40,817 nucleotides of DNA from Acidobacteriota bacterium (GCA_011525905.1 WYBK01000032.1:1-40817); one strand, 5' to 3'; counted from the first letter of the stretch, positions 8,050 through 17,642 are shown. Made by a program: numbers and translations. The notes: generated from the sequence alone by a model not told the origin.

Positions 8050-11000
8050 CGCGCGTCGACCGCGTAGGAATCGTTGCCGTTCTGGGTCAGCACGAGCGTC
8101 AGCTTCTCGTCGATCCGCCACTCGACCTGGAGGATCTGTTGCGCCGTGGTCGAGGGATCGTAGGAGTAGGTGACGAACAGATCGCGCGCTACCCGCTTGC
8201 CGACCGTGACCCGCGCCGTCGAGACGGCGTCGCCGACGGTCAGCGGATCGATCCGCACGGTGTCGAGCCCGAAGAGCCGGTGCACGCGGGCGGAGAGCAG
8301 CGACGCCGCCTGGCCGTAGAGCAGCGTCTCGGCCGCCTGCGCGGTGGCCGCGCCGCCCGGCTCGGCGCCGGTCCCGCGGCCGCCGCCGTAGCCGGAGAGC
8401 GCGTCGGGCTGCAGCGGCGCGCCGCCGGCGATCAGGCCGAGGACGTCGAGATCGGGCAGCGGCGGCTCGGCGGTGAAGGTCGTCTCGAGCCCGGCCAGCG
8501 GACCGTCGAGCCGCACGGTGACCAGGTAGGGATCGATGCGGGTGCGGGCGACCACGTCGAGCACCGGCTCGATCCGGGTCGGGTTGGCGAACAGGACGCG
8601 CGCCCGCTCGAGCTCGTAGCTGTTGCCGCCGTACTCGACCCGCCCGCGCGGGTCGACGGCGAGCTCGCCGAAGACGACCGGGCGCGCCAGCGTCCCGCGC
8701 ACGGTGAGCTCGCCGCCGCCGGAGAGCGAGGCGATGTTGTTGCGCACCCGCAACGCTCCCGACGCCTCGACCACGATGCCGAGCGAGGTCGTGGCGCTCA
8801 GGTCGTCGGTGGCCACCTCCTCGACGCGCCCCTTGGTCAGCAGCCGCTGGATGAGCTGGGCGGGCGAGAGCGCCACGTCCTGCAGGTAGAAGGCGCGATC
8901 GAGGCGCACCTCACCGCGCAGCTGACGCCCTTCGGGCGTCGAAGCGAGCGCCAGGTCGGCGTCGCCGCGCAGCAGCCAGCCCGCCGGGTAGCGCAGCGCG
9001 AGGCGGCGCGCCGCCAGGTCGAAACGGTAGCTGGGCTCGGCGGCCACCGGCAGGTCGACCCGGCCGGCCACCGTCAGCTCGCCTCCGGCGAAGGCGGCGT
9101 CCAGCCGGTCGAGCACGACCGCGCGCGGATAGAAGAGCGCCAGGCCGCGGACTCGCTCGAACGAATGGGGTACCCCCGCGAGGATCCAGCGCCCGTCGGC
9201 GAGCGAGGCCTGACCGTTGAGCTCCGGATGGTTCGGCGCGCCGCGCACGACGGCCAGCAGGTCGAGCCGGCCGGCGATGTCGTGGCCGCCGAGCAGCGGG
9301 CGCAGCACCGCCGCGCCGACGCTCGCCTGAACCCGGAGGTCGAGCCGAGGCGAATCGGCCAGCTCGACGGTCCCGCTCAGGAAGAGCTCGTCGCTCGCCC
9401 CGCTGGCGCCGAGGTAGAGGGACTCGAGCTCGAGCCGATCTCCCTGCCAGACGGCGCGCACCGGCTCGAGCGCCTCGAGGATTCGGCCGCCGGTACGGAC
9501 CTCGAGCCGGGGGAGCTCGAGCGCCGCGGTGAGCGGCTGACCGGGCGAGGCGGCGAGGGTCAGCGTGCCGGCGAGCTCCCCGGCGAGCCCTTCGATGCGC
9601 CCGGCTCCCGCCAGATCGAGCCAGCGATCGAGCCGCGCGCTCGCCACGTCGAGCTCGATTTCGGTCGCTCCCGAAGGGTCGAACGCTCCGGCGCCGGCAG
9701 CGGTCAGCAGGTCGCCGATCGTGGCCTCGAGGGCCAGCCGCCCGTCGGCCAGACGAACCGTGGCCCGGGCGCGCTCGCCCGCCGCGGCCGGGCCGCCCGG
9801 TAGCACCAGGTCGTCGCTCGTCGCCTCGACCGTCGCGACCGGCGCCTCGAGCGTCCCGCCGAGCGAGCCCGCGAGCCGGAGCCGGCCGGCGGCGCGGCCG
9901 GCGAGCGGGCCGGCGAAGGGCTCGGCGCCGAGGTCGAGCGCCGCCGCCGCGAAGCCGAAATCGAGGCTGCCGGAGGCGACGCCCAGGCGCCCGCTCGCCT
10001 CGAGCCGCCCCGCCGGCGTGCTCAGGGCGCCCCGCACGAGCTCGACCGTCTCGGGATCGAACCGCACGCGCCCTTCGATGCGGCCGAGCGCCACCCCCTC
10101 GACCGTCGCCGGGGCGAGCGTCGCCTCGAGGTCGCCGGCGATCGAGTCGAGCGCGCCGGTCAGGCGCAGCGTGCCGGTCGCCGCGCCGTCGACCGGCAGT
10201 TCGAACGGCAGCCAGGGGCGCGCCTGGTCGAGCGGCCAGTGCTCCGCCCGCACCAACAGGTCGAGCCCGTCGCCGGCCAGCGGGAGACGGCCGACCAGCG
10301 AGAGCTGCGCGCCATCGTCGCCGGCGGCGGCGAGGTCCATCGCCTCGATCGCCTCGCCCGTCGCCACCAGGCTGCCGCTGAGGCGCTCCGCGGCCATTCC
10401 CGGCGCTGCGACCGCCGCACAGGCGAGCTGGAGATCGGCGCGCAGGCCGCGGCGATCGACCGCCACCCGGCCGGAGACCACGCCGGTGCCGCTCACGGGA
10501 CGCCAGAGGTCCCCGGGCGCTCCCAGCTCGGCGAGCGTCGCGAGCTCCGCGAGGTCCTCGGCGTTCGCCTCGAAATCGAAGGTGCCGGCGCCCGCTTCGA
10601 GGTCCCAGGTGCCGCTCGCCGAGGCGCGCACGCCCGGTGTCGCCAGCTCGAGCGCCGGCAGCAGCAACCGGCGGTCCTCGAGCGCCAGCCGCGCCGCCCC
10701 GGTCGCCGGCAGGCCGTCCGCGCCCGCGCGAGCGATCGGCAGCACGTCGAAATCGCCGCTGCCCGAGCCGCGCCGGGCCCCCGCCAGCTCGAAGTCGTGG
10801 CGGAAGGTCCCGTTCACCTCGCCGGCCAGTCGTTCCCCGGGGAGGCCGAACCGGGCCAGCACCCGCGCCAGGTCGGCGCCCGCCAGTCCGACCTCGAGGC
10901 GCGCCGGATAGCGGCCCGGCTCGAGGTCGACCTCGAAGGCGCCCTGGACGGCCCCCCCCTCGAAGCGGCCGCGAGCGACGTCGACGTGCACCGCCCGCCG

Positions 11001-11948
11001 CTCGACGGCGACGCTGCCGGCGAGCTGCTCGAGGCGGAAGCCGAAGAGGTCGAGGGCAGGCGAGGCGAGAGAGCCGCGGAAGCCCCAGGCCTCGCGCCGC
11101 CACTCGAAGCGGCCCTCGACCTCGACCGGCCCGGCGATCTCGCCGTCCAGGTAGCCGAGCCGGTCGACCACCGACCCGGCGCCGTCGAGCGCGATTCCGA
11201 GATCCACCACCGTCGGAGCGAAGCCGATCTGGCCAGTCACCCGCGCCGCGAGGTCCGTGCCGTCGACCCGCGCCTCGAGGATCTCGAGCCCCGAGCGCGT
11301 CAGCCGCGCCTTGGCGGCGAGCGCGAGAGGGAGCGGCCGCGCGCTCGGCAGGAGCAGCTCCACCTCCCGGGCGCTCACCTCCCCCTGGAGGTCGAGGCCG
11401 CCGAGCCCGACCAGGCTCGCCACGACCGACCGGGCCGCGACGTCGACCGGGACGGTGCGTTCCGCCACCGTCACCTCGGAGTCGGCGACGCGCACGCCGT
11501 CGACCCGCAGGCGCAGCTCGCCGCCGCCCCCCGTCCGCCGCGGCCGGGGGATGTTGTCCGAGCCGCCGGCGCGGAACTCGAGGTAGAGGTCGAGCCCGTC
11601 GATCTCGACGGCGGAGAGGACGAGCTCCGAGCGCCCGAAGCCTTCGAGCTCCCCTTCCACCGCCAGCCGCCGCAGGCGGGCGAAGGGGCGCGCGCCGGGG
11701 GCGTCGCCGGCGACGGTGACGCCCTCGAGCTCGACGGCGAAGGGGAGCAGGCGGAAGTCGAGCCGCTCGATGGTCACTTCGCGCCGCAGCGCGTCCTCCA
11801 GCCGTGCGCGCACCAGCTGACGCGCCCGCTCGCGCGCGAAATCGGATTCCAGGAAGAGAACGAGGCCGGCGACCACGAGGGCCAGCGCGGCCAGGGCCCA
11901 AGAGACGGGCCGGAGGATCCACCTCCGGAAGCGTCCCGGGCCAGCCAC
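8031..11948 (-). CDS. tamB: Translocation/assembly module TamB family protein (AsmA-like, DUF490)
   Basis: About 1305 residues. One N-terminal membrane anchor (about 13-35, SWALAALALVVAGLVLFLE) is followed by a very long periplasmic beta-rich region of repeated short strands, then the conserved TamB C-terminal domain (last 350 residues, including RNNIASLSGGGELTVRGT and LDVVARTRIDPYLVTVRLDG). TamB spans the periplasm and works with TamA; related AsmA proteins form hydrophobic grooves that move phospholipids to the outer membrane. GTG 11948 is chosen because GGGGAG lies 5 bases before it; GTG 11954, overlapping the nadK stop, is the alternative. An ATG further upstream (12077) would overlap nadK by more than 120 bases and is unlikely. 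Confidence 0.93.
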   Translation of the reverse strand: MAGPGRFRRWILRPVSWALAALALVVAGLVLFLESDFARERARQLVRARLEDALRREVTIERLDFRLLPFAVELEGVTVAGDAPGARPFARLRRLAVEGELEGFGRSELVLSAVEIDGLDLYLEFRAGGSDNIPRPRRTGGGGELRLRVDGVRVADSEVTVAERTVPVDVAARSVVASLVGLGGLDLQGEVSAREVELLLPSARPLPLALAAKARLTRSGLEILEARVDGTDLAARVTGQIGFAPTVVDLGIALDGAGSVVDRLGYLDGEIAGPVEVEGRFEWRREAWGFRGSLASPALDLFGFRLEQLAGSVAVERRAVHVDVARGRFEGGAVQGAFEVDLEPGRYPARLEVGLAGADLARVLARFGLPGERLAGEVNGTFRHDFELAGARRGSGSGDFDVLPIARAGADGLPATGAARLALEDRRLLLPALELATPGVRASASGTWDLEAGAGTFDFEANAEDLAELATLAELGAPGDLWRPVSGTGVVSGRVAVDRRGLRADLQLACAAVAAPGMAAERLSGSLVATGEAIEAMDLAAAGDDGAQLSLVGRLPLAGDGLDLLVRAEHWPLDQARPWLPFELPVDGAATGTLRLTGALDSIAGDLEATLAPATVEGVALGRIEGRVRFDPETVELVRGALSTPAGRLEASGRLGVASGSLDFGFAAAALDLGAEPFAGPLAGRAAGRLRLAGSLGGTLEAPVATVEATSDDLVLPGGPAAAGERARATVRLADGRLALEATIGDLLTAAGAGAFDPSGATEIELDVASARLDRWLDLAGAGRIEGLAGELAGTLTLAASPGQPLTAALELPRLEVRTGGRILEALEPVRAVWQGDRLELESLYLGASGASDELFLSGTVELADSPRLDLRVQASVGAAVLRPLLGGHDIAGRLDLLAVVRGAPNHPELNGQASLADGRWILAGVPHSFERVRGLALFYPRAVVLDRLDAAFAGGELTVAGRVDLPVAAEPSYRFDLAARRLALRYPAGWLLRGDADLALASTPEGRQLRGEVRLDRAFYLQDVALSPAQLIQRLLTKGRVEEVATDDLSATTSLGIVVEASGALRVRNNIASLSGGGELTVRGTLARPVVFGELAVDPRGRVEYGGNSYELERARVLFANPTRIEPVLDVVARTRIDPYLVTVRLDGPLAGLETTFTAEPPLPDLDVLGLIAGGAPLQPDALSGYGGGRGTGAEPGGAATAQAAETLLYGQAASLLSARVHRLFGLDTVRIDPLTVGDAVSTARVTVGKRVARDLFVTYSYDPSTTAQQILQVEWRIDEKLTLVLTQNGNDSYAVDARWETRY

Positions 11949-11950
11949 CG

Positions 11951-12802
11951 TCACTCCCCCCAGTGGAGCTTGCTGCGCAGTCCCTCGAAGATCGAGCGCG
12001 GCTCGAGCGTCCGGGCGAGGTGCACGCTCTCGGCCGACCGGGTCACCCGCAGGCGGTCGCCGCGCGTCATCTCGCACCCTTCCTGGCCGTCGACGGTGAG
12101 GTTGACCTTTTCACCCGGTGTCTCGAGGATCACTTCGACCACGCTCGAGTCGGGCACGACCAGCGGGCGCAGCGTCAGGGTGTGCGGGCAGATCGGCGTC
12201 AGCACCGCCACCGGCAGGTGGGGGTGGAGGATCGGACCCCCGGCCGAGAGGTTGTAGGCGGTCGAGCCGGTCGGCGTCGAGACCACCAAGCCGTCGGCGC
12301 GGTAGCGCGACACCAGGCGGCCGTCGACCTCGAGCACCAGCTCGACGATGCGGGCGAGCGATGCCTTGGCGATGACCGCGTCGTTCAGGGCGCGGAAGCA
12401 GGCGCGCTCGCCGTTGGTGCGCTCGAGCAACACGTCGAACAGCGAGCGCGAATCGAGCTCGAAGCGCCCGGCGAGCACCTCGACCAGCGCCGGGTAGAGG
12501 TCGTCGCGCGGCACCTCGGTCAGGAAGCCGAGCCGGCCGAGGTTGACGCCCAGGATCGGCGGCCCGCCGGCGTAGCGGCGCGCCACCGAGAGCAGCGTGC
12601 CGTCGCCCCCCAGGACGACCACCAGGTCGGCCGGCGCGCCCGGCTCGAGCACGCCGTCGGAGCCGCCGATCGCCGCGCGCGACGCCGGGTCGAGCAGCAC
12701 CTCGTGGCCCCGCCGGGCGAGCCAGACCACCAGCTCCTCGGCGAGCCCGAGGGCGCCGTCGTCGCGTTTGGCGACCACGCCGACGCGCGGAAAGGCGGTC
12801 AC
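11951..12802 (-). CDS. nadK: NAD kinase
   Basis: 283 residues starting at GTG 12802, which overlaps the tlyA stop by 4 bases (GTGA). It has the GGDGTLLS motif near 62-69, the NDAVIAKA segment, and the glycine-rich YRADGLVVSTPTGSTAYNLS segment near 170, the hallmarks of ATP-dependent NAD kinases. It phosphorylates NAD to NADP in the cytoplasm. The ispA-dxs-tlyA-nadK order is common across bacteria, often with xseA/xseB and recN, which are not seen here. Confidence 0.96.
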   Translation of the reverse strand: MTAFPRVGVVAKRDDGALGLAEELVVWLARRGHEVLLDPASRAAIGGSDGVLEPGAPADLVVVLGGDGTLLSVARRYAGGPPILGVNLGRLGFLTEVPRDDLYPALVEVLAGRFELDSRSLFDVLLERTNGERACFRALNDAVIAKASLARIVELVLEVDGRLVSRYRADGLVVSTPTGSTAYNLSAGGPILHPHLPVAVLTPICPHTLTLRPLVVPDSSVVEVILETPGEKVNLTVDGQEGCEMTRGDRLRVTRSAESVHLARTLEPRSIFEGLRSKLHWGE

Positions 12803-13548
12803 GCGCCCCTCCGCTCGAGCAGCGCGAAGGTCTCGCGGTTCCCCTCGGCGCCGGCGACCGGCGAGTCGAAGGTGCCCACCAGGAGCAGTCCGAGCTCGGC
12901 GAGCTCGCGCGCCCGGGCTGCGACCGTTGCCCGGCGCAGCGCCTCGTCGCGCACGATCCCTCCCTTGCCCACCCGACCCTTGCCGACCTCGAACTGCGGC
13001 TTGAGCAGGACCAGCAGCCGGCCGCCGGGCGCCAGGTGCGGCAGCAACGCCGGCGCCACCAGCGTCACCGAGATGAACGACAGGTCGACCACCACGAGGT
13101 CGAAGGGCGCGGCGAATGCGTCGGGCGCCAGGTGGCGGGCGTTGACCCGCTCGACCACCTCGACCCGCGGATCGGCGCGCAGCCGGGCGTCGATCAGGCC
13201 GTAGCCGACGTCGAGCGCAACGACCGAGCGCGCTCCCCGCTCGAGCAGGCAGTCGGTGAAGCCGCCGGTCGAGGCGCCCACGTCGAGGCAGCGGGCCCCC
13301 GCCGGGTCGAGGGCGAAGTGGTCGAGCGCCGCCGCCAGCTTGCGGCCGGCGCGAGAGACGTAGGGTTCGGCACGCTCGGCGACGGCGAGCGCGGCGTCCG
13401 CGCGCACCGGCGTGCCCGGCTTGTCCAGGCGCCGCCCCTCGACCGAGACCACCCCGGCGAGCACCGCCCGGCGCGCCTTCTCGCGGGAGTCGAACAGGCC
13501 ACGCTCGACCAGCAGCTGATCGAGCCTCGCGCGCGCGGGAGCCGGCAT
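12799..13548 (-). CDS. tlyA: TlyA-family rRNA 2'-O-methyltransferase / hemolysin A homologue
   Basis: 249 residues. An N-terminal S4 RNA-binding domain (about 5-65, RLDQLLVERGLFDSREKARR) is joined to an FtsJ-like SAM methyltransferase (about 75-249) with the SAM motif LDVGASTGGFTDCLL and the following acidic strands. Family members methylate ribose 2'-OH groups in 16S and 23S rRNA; hemolysin is a historical name. It heads the tlyA-nadK-tamB-tamA unit. A TAGACT element ends 6 bases before the ATG and I see no Shine-Dalgarno site, which suggests a leaderless message. Confidence 0.93.
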   Translation of the reverse strand: MPAPARARLDQLLVERGLFDSREKARRAVLAGVVSVEGRRLDKPGTPVRADAALAVAERAEPYVSRAGRKLAAALDHFALDPAGARCLDVGASTGGFTDCLLERGARSVVALDVGYGLIDARLRADPRVEVVERVNARHLAPDAFAAPFDLVVVDLSFISVTLVAPALLPHLAPGGRLLVLLKPQFEVGKGRVGKGGIVRDEALRRATVAARARELAELGLLLVGTFDSPVAGAEGNRETFALLERRGA

Positions 13549-13560
13549 GTCCGAAGTCTA
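13549..13560 (-). promoter_or_regulatory. Leaderless-type promoter of tlyA
   Basis: On the minus strand TAGACT (13560-13555) is followed by 6 bases and then the tlyA ATG. Transcription would begin at or within a base or two of the ATG. No Shine-Dalgarno sequence fits in the space. Confidence 0.5.
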
Positions 13561-13598
13561 GCCTGCCGGCGGCTCGGCGGCCGCCCTGCCGGGCGCGC

Positions 13599-15536
13599 TC
13601 AGGCAAGCGAGCGGTTGCTCTGGCGGCCGCGGTCGCGCCGCTCCCGCTCGCCGGCGCGCTGGGCGAAGAAGCTGCGCAGGCGGAAGTAGAGGCTCTCGGC
13701 GTCGAGGCCGAGCGTCTTGCGCAGGACCTCCTGCGAGCCGTGGGGCACGAAGCGGTCGGGCACGCCGACGTGGAGCAGGGAGACGCCCGCGAGCTCGAGC
13801 TCGGCGAGCGCCTCGCCGACCGCCGAGCCGAAGCCCCCGGACACCACGTGCTCCTCGACCGTCGCCAGGCGGGCGCCGGCGCCGAGCGCCGCGACCTGGG
13901 AGCGCAGCAGCTCGCGGTCGAGCGGCTTGACGAAGCGGGCGTTGACCAGGGTCACCTCGATCCCCTCCTTGGCCAGCCGCTCGACCGCTTCGGCGGTCGG
14001 GTGGACGGACGAGCCGATCGCCCAGACCAGGCCGTGCCCCCCCCGCCGCAACACTTCGGCCTTGCCGATCGGAAGCTGCCGCATCTCGGCGTCCATGGGC
14101 ACGCCGATGCCGTTGCCGCGCGGGTAGCGCAGCGCCGCCGGATGATCCTGCGCGAGCGCGGTCGCCAGCATGTGCTGCAGCTCGTTCTCGTCCTTCGGCG
14201 CCATCACGATCGTGTTCGGGAAGATACGGAAGTAGGCGTAGTCGAACAGGCCGTGGTGCGTCCAGCCGTCGTTGCCGGCGATGCCGCCGCGGTCCATGGC
14301 GAAGACCACCGGCAGGTCCATCAGACAGACGTCGTGGAAGATCTGGTCGAAGCCGCGCTGCAGGAAAGTCGAGTAGATCGCCACCACCGGGCGCGACCCG
14401 CCCAGGGCGAGGCCGCCGGCGAGCGTCACCGAGTGCTGCTCGGCGATGCCGGTGTTCAAGAAGCGCTCGGGGAACTTCTCCGAGAAGGGAACGAGGCCGG
14501 TGCCGTCCGGCATCGAGGCCGTTATGGCCACGATGCGTGGGTCGTTCTCGGCCAGTCGGACCAGGGCGTTGCCGAAGATCGAGGTGTAGGTCGGGGCCGC
14601 GGCGGACTTCTTCTGGATGCCGGCCACCGGGTCGAAGGGCGAGGGGCCGTGGTACTCGACCGGCTCCTCCTCGGCGTACTTGTACCCCTTCCCCTTCTGG
14701 GTGATGGCGTGGATCAGGACCGGGCCGTCGATCGTCTTCGCCTCGCCGAAGATCTCGAGCAGCGCGGGCACCGAATGACCGTTGACCGGCCCCAGGTAGC
14801 GGAAGCCCATCTCCTCGAACAGCGACCCCGGGGTGAAGACCTGGCGGATCCCCTCCTCGAGCCCCTTGGCGACCTCGAGCATCGGGTCGCCGATTCCGGG
14901 AATGCGGTGGAGCACCTTCTTCACCTCGTCCTTGAGCTTCGAGTAGTGGCGCCCGGCCATCAGCTCGTTGAGGTACTTGGTGAGCGCGCCGACCGAGGGG
15001 GAGATCGACATCGAGTTGTCGTTGAGCACGACGATCATCTTGGTGCCCAGGTGCCCGGCCTGGTTCATCGCCTCGAAGGCCATGCCCGCGGTCATCGAGC
15101 CGTCGCCGATGATCGCCACGACCTGGTGGCTCTCCTTGCGCAGGTCGCGCGCCAGGGCGAGGCCGAGCGCCGCCGAGATCGAGGTCGACGCGTGCCCGGC
15201 CGCGAGCACGTCGTACTCCGACTCCGAGCGCAGGCAGAAGCCCGACAGGCCGCCGTACTGGCGCAGCGAGCCCATCCGGTCGCGCCGCCCGGTCAGGATC
15301 TTGTGCGGATAGGTCTGGTGTCCGACGTCCCAGACGAGCAGGTCGCTCGGCGTGTCGAACAGGTAGTGCAACGCGATCGTCAGCTCGACCGAGCCCAGGT
15401 TCGAGGAGAAGTGGCCCCCGGTCTGCGAGACGCAGCGGACGATCTCCTCGCGCAGCTCGTCGGCGAGCCGGGGGAGCTCCTCGGGCGCCAGCTTGCGGAG
15501 GTCGACGGGACTGTGGACGCGATCGAGCAGTTTCAT
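13599..15536 (-). CDS. dxs: 1-deoxy-D-xylulose-5-phosphate synthase
   Basis: 645 residues, the normal length. It condenses pyruvate and glyceraldehyde 3-phosphate in the first step of the MEP isoprenoid pathway. The N-terminal thiamine-diphosphate domain has WDVGHQTYPHKILTGRRD (about 70-87), with the conserved His, and GDGSMTAGMAFEAMNQ (about 145-160), the Mg/ThDP motif. The middle domain has MDRGGIAGNDGWTHHG and the C-terminal transketolase domain is complete. It starts 4 bases after the ispA stop, so ispA and dxs are co-transcribed. Confidence 0.97.
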   Translation of the reverse strand: MKLLDRVHSPVDLRKLAPEELPRLADELREEIVRCVSQTGGHFSSNLGSVELTIALHYLFDTPSDLLVWDVGHQTYPHKILTGRRDRMGSLRQYGGLSGFCLRSESEYDVLAAGHASTSISAALGLALARDLRKESHQVVAIIGDGSMTAGMAFEAMNQAGHLGTKMIVVLNDNSMSISPSVGALTKYLNELMAGRHYSKLKDEVKKVLHRIPGIGDPMLEVAKGLEEGIRQVFTPGSLFEEMGFRYLGPVNGHSVPALLEIFGEAKTIDGPVLIHAITQKGKGYKYAEEEPVEYHGPSPFDPVAGIQKKSAAAPTYTSIFGNALVRLAENDPRIVAITASMPDGTGLVPFSEKFPERFLNTGIAEQHSVTLAGGLALGGSRPVVAIYSTFLQRGFDQIFHDVCLMDLPVVFAMDRGGIAGNDGWTHHGLFDYAYFRIFPNTIVMAPKDENELQHMLATALAQDHPAALRYPRGNGIGVPMDAEMRQLPIGKAEVLRRGGHGLVWAIGSSVHPTAEAVERLAKEGIEVTLVNARFVKPLDRELLRSQVAALGAGARLATVEEHVVSGGFGSAVGEALAELELAGVSLLHVGVPDRFVPHGSQEVLRKTLGLDAESLYFRLRSFFAQRAGERERRDRGRQSNRSLA

Positions 15537-15540
15537 CGTG

Positions 15541-16443
15541 TCAGTGGTCTCGGGAGGAGAGGAAGTCGATCAGGGAACGAAAGAGCCCGCCCGCCTCCGG
15601 CAAGCTCGCCGCGAAGCTGCGCGCCTCGGCCGCGAGCTCCGCGAGCTTGGCGTGGCTCGCCGCCAGGCCGTGCAACCCCGGCCAGGTCAGCTTGCGCGCC
15701 TCGGCGTCTTTGCCGGGGGTCTTGCCGAGCTCCCCGGCGCTACCCTCGACGTCGAGAATATCATCCGCGACCTGGAACATCAGGCCGACGCGCTCGCCGA
15801 AACGGGTGAGCAGCGTCTCCTCGGCGACGCTCGCGCCGGCGTGGATCGCGCCCAGGCGCAGGCTCGCGACCAGCAGCGCGCCGGTCTTGCCCCGGTGAAT
15901 CCGCTCGAGCGCCCGCGCGGCGTCGGCGGGCCAGGCGCGCTCGGCTTCGAGGTCCTCTTCCTGGCCGCCGATCATGCCGCCGGTGCCGGCGGCCTCGCCG
16001 ACCAGCGCGACGGCGCGCGCCCGCCGCCCGGCCTCGGCCTCGGCCGGCTCGAGCGCCAGCAGCGTCAGGCCGAGCGTGAGCAGCGCGTCGCCGGCGAGGA
16101 TCGCGGTCGCCTCGTCGAAGCGCCGGTGGAGCGTCGGCCGCCCCCGCCGCAGGTCGTCGTCGTCGAGCGCCGGCAGGTCGTCGTGGACCAGGCTGTAGGT
16201 GTGGATCAACTCGACCGCCGCGGCGGGGGCGAGCAGGCGCTCCCGGCCGGCTCCGAAGGCCTCCCCGGCGGCCAGCACGAGCGCCGGCCGGAGACGCTTG
16301 CCGCCCGCGAAGACGCTGTAGCGCATGGCGGCGTGGAGACGGCCGGGACGCTCGCTCTCCGGCGGCAGCCGGCGGTCGAGCTCGCGCTCGATCGCCGCCC
16401 GCGCCGCCGTCACGAAGGCCTGCCAGGTGCCGGCGGCGCTCAT
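15541..16443 (-). CDS. ispA: Polyprenyl (farnesyl-type) diphosphate synthase
   Basis: 300 residues. The first Asp-rich motif, DDLPALDDDDLRRG (about 88-101), has the insertion typical of bacterial farnesyl diphosphate synthases, and the second is FQVADDILDVEG (about 236). The lysine/arginine substrate segment FAGGKRLRPAL is near 50. It chains isopentenyl diphosphate onto allylic diphosphates in the cytoplasm to make farnesyl or geranylgeranyl diphosphate for quinones and undecaprenyl carriers. The ATG overlaps the O-antigen ligase stop by 4 bases. Chain length cannot be set from sequence alone. Confidence 0.94.
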   Translation of the reverse strand: MSAAGTWQAFVTAARAAIERELDRRLPPESERPGRLHAAMRYSVFAGGKRLRPALVLAAGEAFGAGRERLLAPAAAVELIHTYSLVHDDLPALDDDDLRRGRPTLHRRFDEATAILAGDALLTLGLTLLALEPAEAEAGRRARAVALVGEAAGTGGMIGGQEEDLEAERAWPADAARALERIHRGKTGALLVASLRLGAIHAGASVAEETLLTRFGERVGLMFQVADDILDVEGSAGELGKTPGKDAEARKLTWPGLHGLAASHAKLAELAAEARSFAASLPEAGGLFRSLIDFLSSRDH

Positions 16444-17642
16444 TCGCCGTCCCCGCCGCGCTCGGCGATCACGAATGGGACCGCCAGGACGAAGAGCAGC
16501 ATGCGCTGCACCTCGGTGTCTCCCCAGTTGTTCTCGAAGAGCGCGGCCACGCCGAACGCCACGAGGGCGCCGAGCACGCCGAGGTGGAGGTCGCCGCCGC
16601 CCCCTCCTCCCTCCCGGGCGCGGCGCAGGCCGCGCAACGCGGCGAGCCCCGCCAGGCCGAGCAGCGCGAGGAAGGCGCCGAGCGAGAGCAGCCCGCGCTC
16701 GGCGGCGAGCTGCAGGTAGGCGTTGTGCAGGTGCGGGATGGTGCGCCGGGGCGCGGTCGGGTGGCGGTAGAGCGGATAGCGCCGCTCCACCCGGTCGGGC
16801 CCCAGCCCGAGCAGGGGGTGCTCGCCGACCATGCGCAGCCCCGCCTCGACCATGCAGAGGCGATCGTAGTTCGACTCGTCGGTCAGGTCGGCGATCGACA
16901 TCGCCCGCTCGACCACCGGCACCGGCGCGAGGATCAGGAAGAGCAGCGCTCCGGGCACCGCCCAGGCGAGCAGGCGCGGGCGCACCAGCGCCCCGACCAG
17001 GGCGAGCGAGACGGCGAGCGCCAGCCAGGCGCTGCGCGTCAGGCTGCCGATCAGCGCCAGGTTGATCGCGACGAGCGCCGGCCAGGCGATCGCCGGCCGG
17101 TCGAGCCAGGCGGTCGGCCCCTCGGCCACGGCCGCCGCGGGGGGGCGCCGCAGCAGCATCCGGGCGATCAGCATCAGGTCGAGCGGCAGCAGCCAGCCGG
17201 CGAAGGTCATGTAATGCGAGAAGGGGCCGCGGATCCGCCGATCGAGCGGCCCGTAGCCGAAGGCGAGCTGCGCCAGCCCCCAGAGAGCGACCAGTGCGGC
17301 GATCACGATCGCGGCGTCGACCAGCCAGCGCGCCGGCCGCTCCCCGCGCAGCCAGACGAGCGCCAGGGCGAACGTCGCGAAGGAGAAGATCTCCGAGAGG
17401 GCGCGGACGCTCGTCGCCGGCTCGGGCGAGGCGAGGATCGACGCGACCAGGGCGACCAGGTAGGCGGCCGCCGCGGCGAGCGGGGGGCGCGCGCGCTCCG
17501 GAATCGCCGGCCGTGGCGCCCCCAGCCAGCGCAGCGAGAGGACGCTCGAGCCGAGCAGCAGGTTCGAGATCGCCAGCGCCGGCGAGGCGAGCAGATGGGC
17601 CCCGTAGAGGGCGAGGCGGGTGCGCTCCGGCCCGGGGGGCAC
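16440..17642 (-). CDS. O-antigen ligase / polymerase family membrane protein
   Basis: About 400 residues from GTG 17642, the first start codon in frame after the Trm112 stop. Around ten hydrophobic helices alternate with short loops. The long periplasmic loop near the C-terminus has MVEAGLRMVGEHPLLGLGPD followed by TIPHLHNAYLQLAAERG, the Wzy_C/WaaL signature with its conserved His-Asn. Family members polymerise or ligate undecaprenyl-linked glycans in the inner membrane. It lies in front of ispA, with CDP-sugar genes diverging just beyond the Trm112-like gene, consistent with cell-surface polysaccharide assembly. Ligase or polymerase cannot be told apart here. No good Shine-Dalgarno site is visible, so the exact start is uncertain. 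Confidence 0.85.
   Translation of the reverse strand: MPPGPERTRLALYGAHLLASPALAISNLLLGSSVLSLRWLGAPRPAIPERARPPLAAAAAYLVALVASILASPEPATSVRALSEIFSFATFALALVWLRGERPARWLVDAAIVIAALVALWGLAQLAFGYGPLDRRIRGPFSHYMTFAGWLLPLDLMLIARMLLRRPPAAAVAEGPTAWLDRPAIAWPALVAINLALIGSLTRSAWLALAVSLALVGALVRPRLLAWAVPGALLFLILAPVPVVERAMSIADLTDESNYDRLCMVEAGLRMVGEHPLLGLGPDRVERRYPLYRHPTAPRRTIPHLHNAYLQLAAERGLLSLGAFLALLGLAGLAALRGLRRAREGGGGGGDLHLGVLGALVAFGVAALFENNWGDTEVQRMLLFVLAVPFVIAERGGDGE

Noticed and set aside
12799-13606. A longer nadK reading from 13606, giving 551 codons
   Set aside because: It would run through the whole tlyA gene in another phase. The GTG at 12802 with a GTGA overlap gives the correct NAD kinase length.
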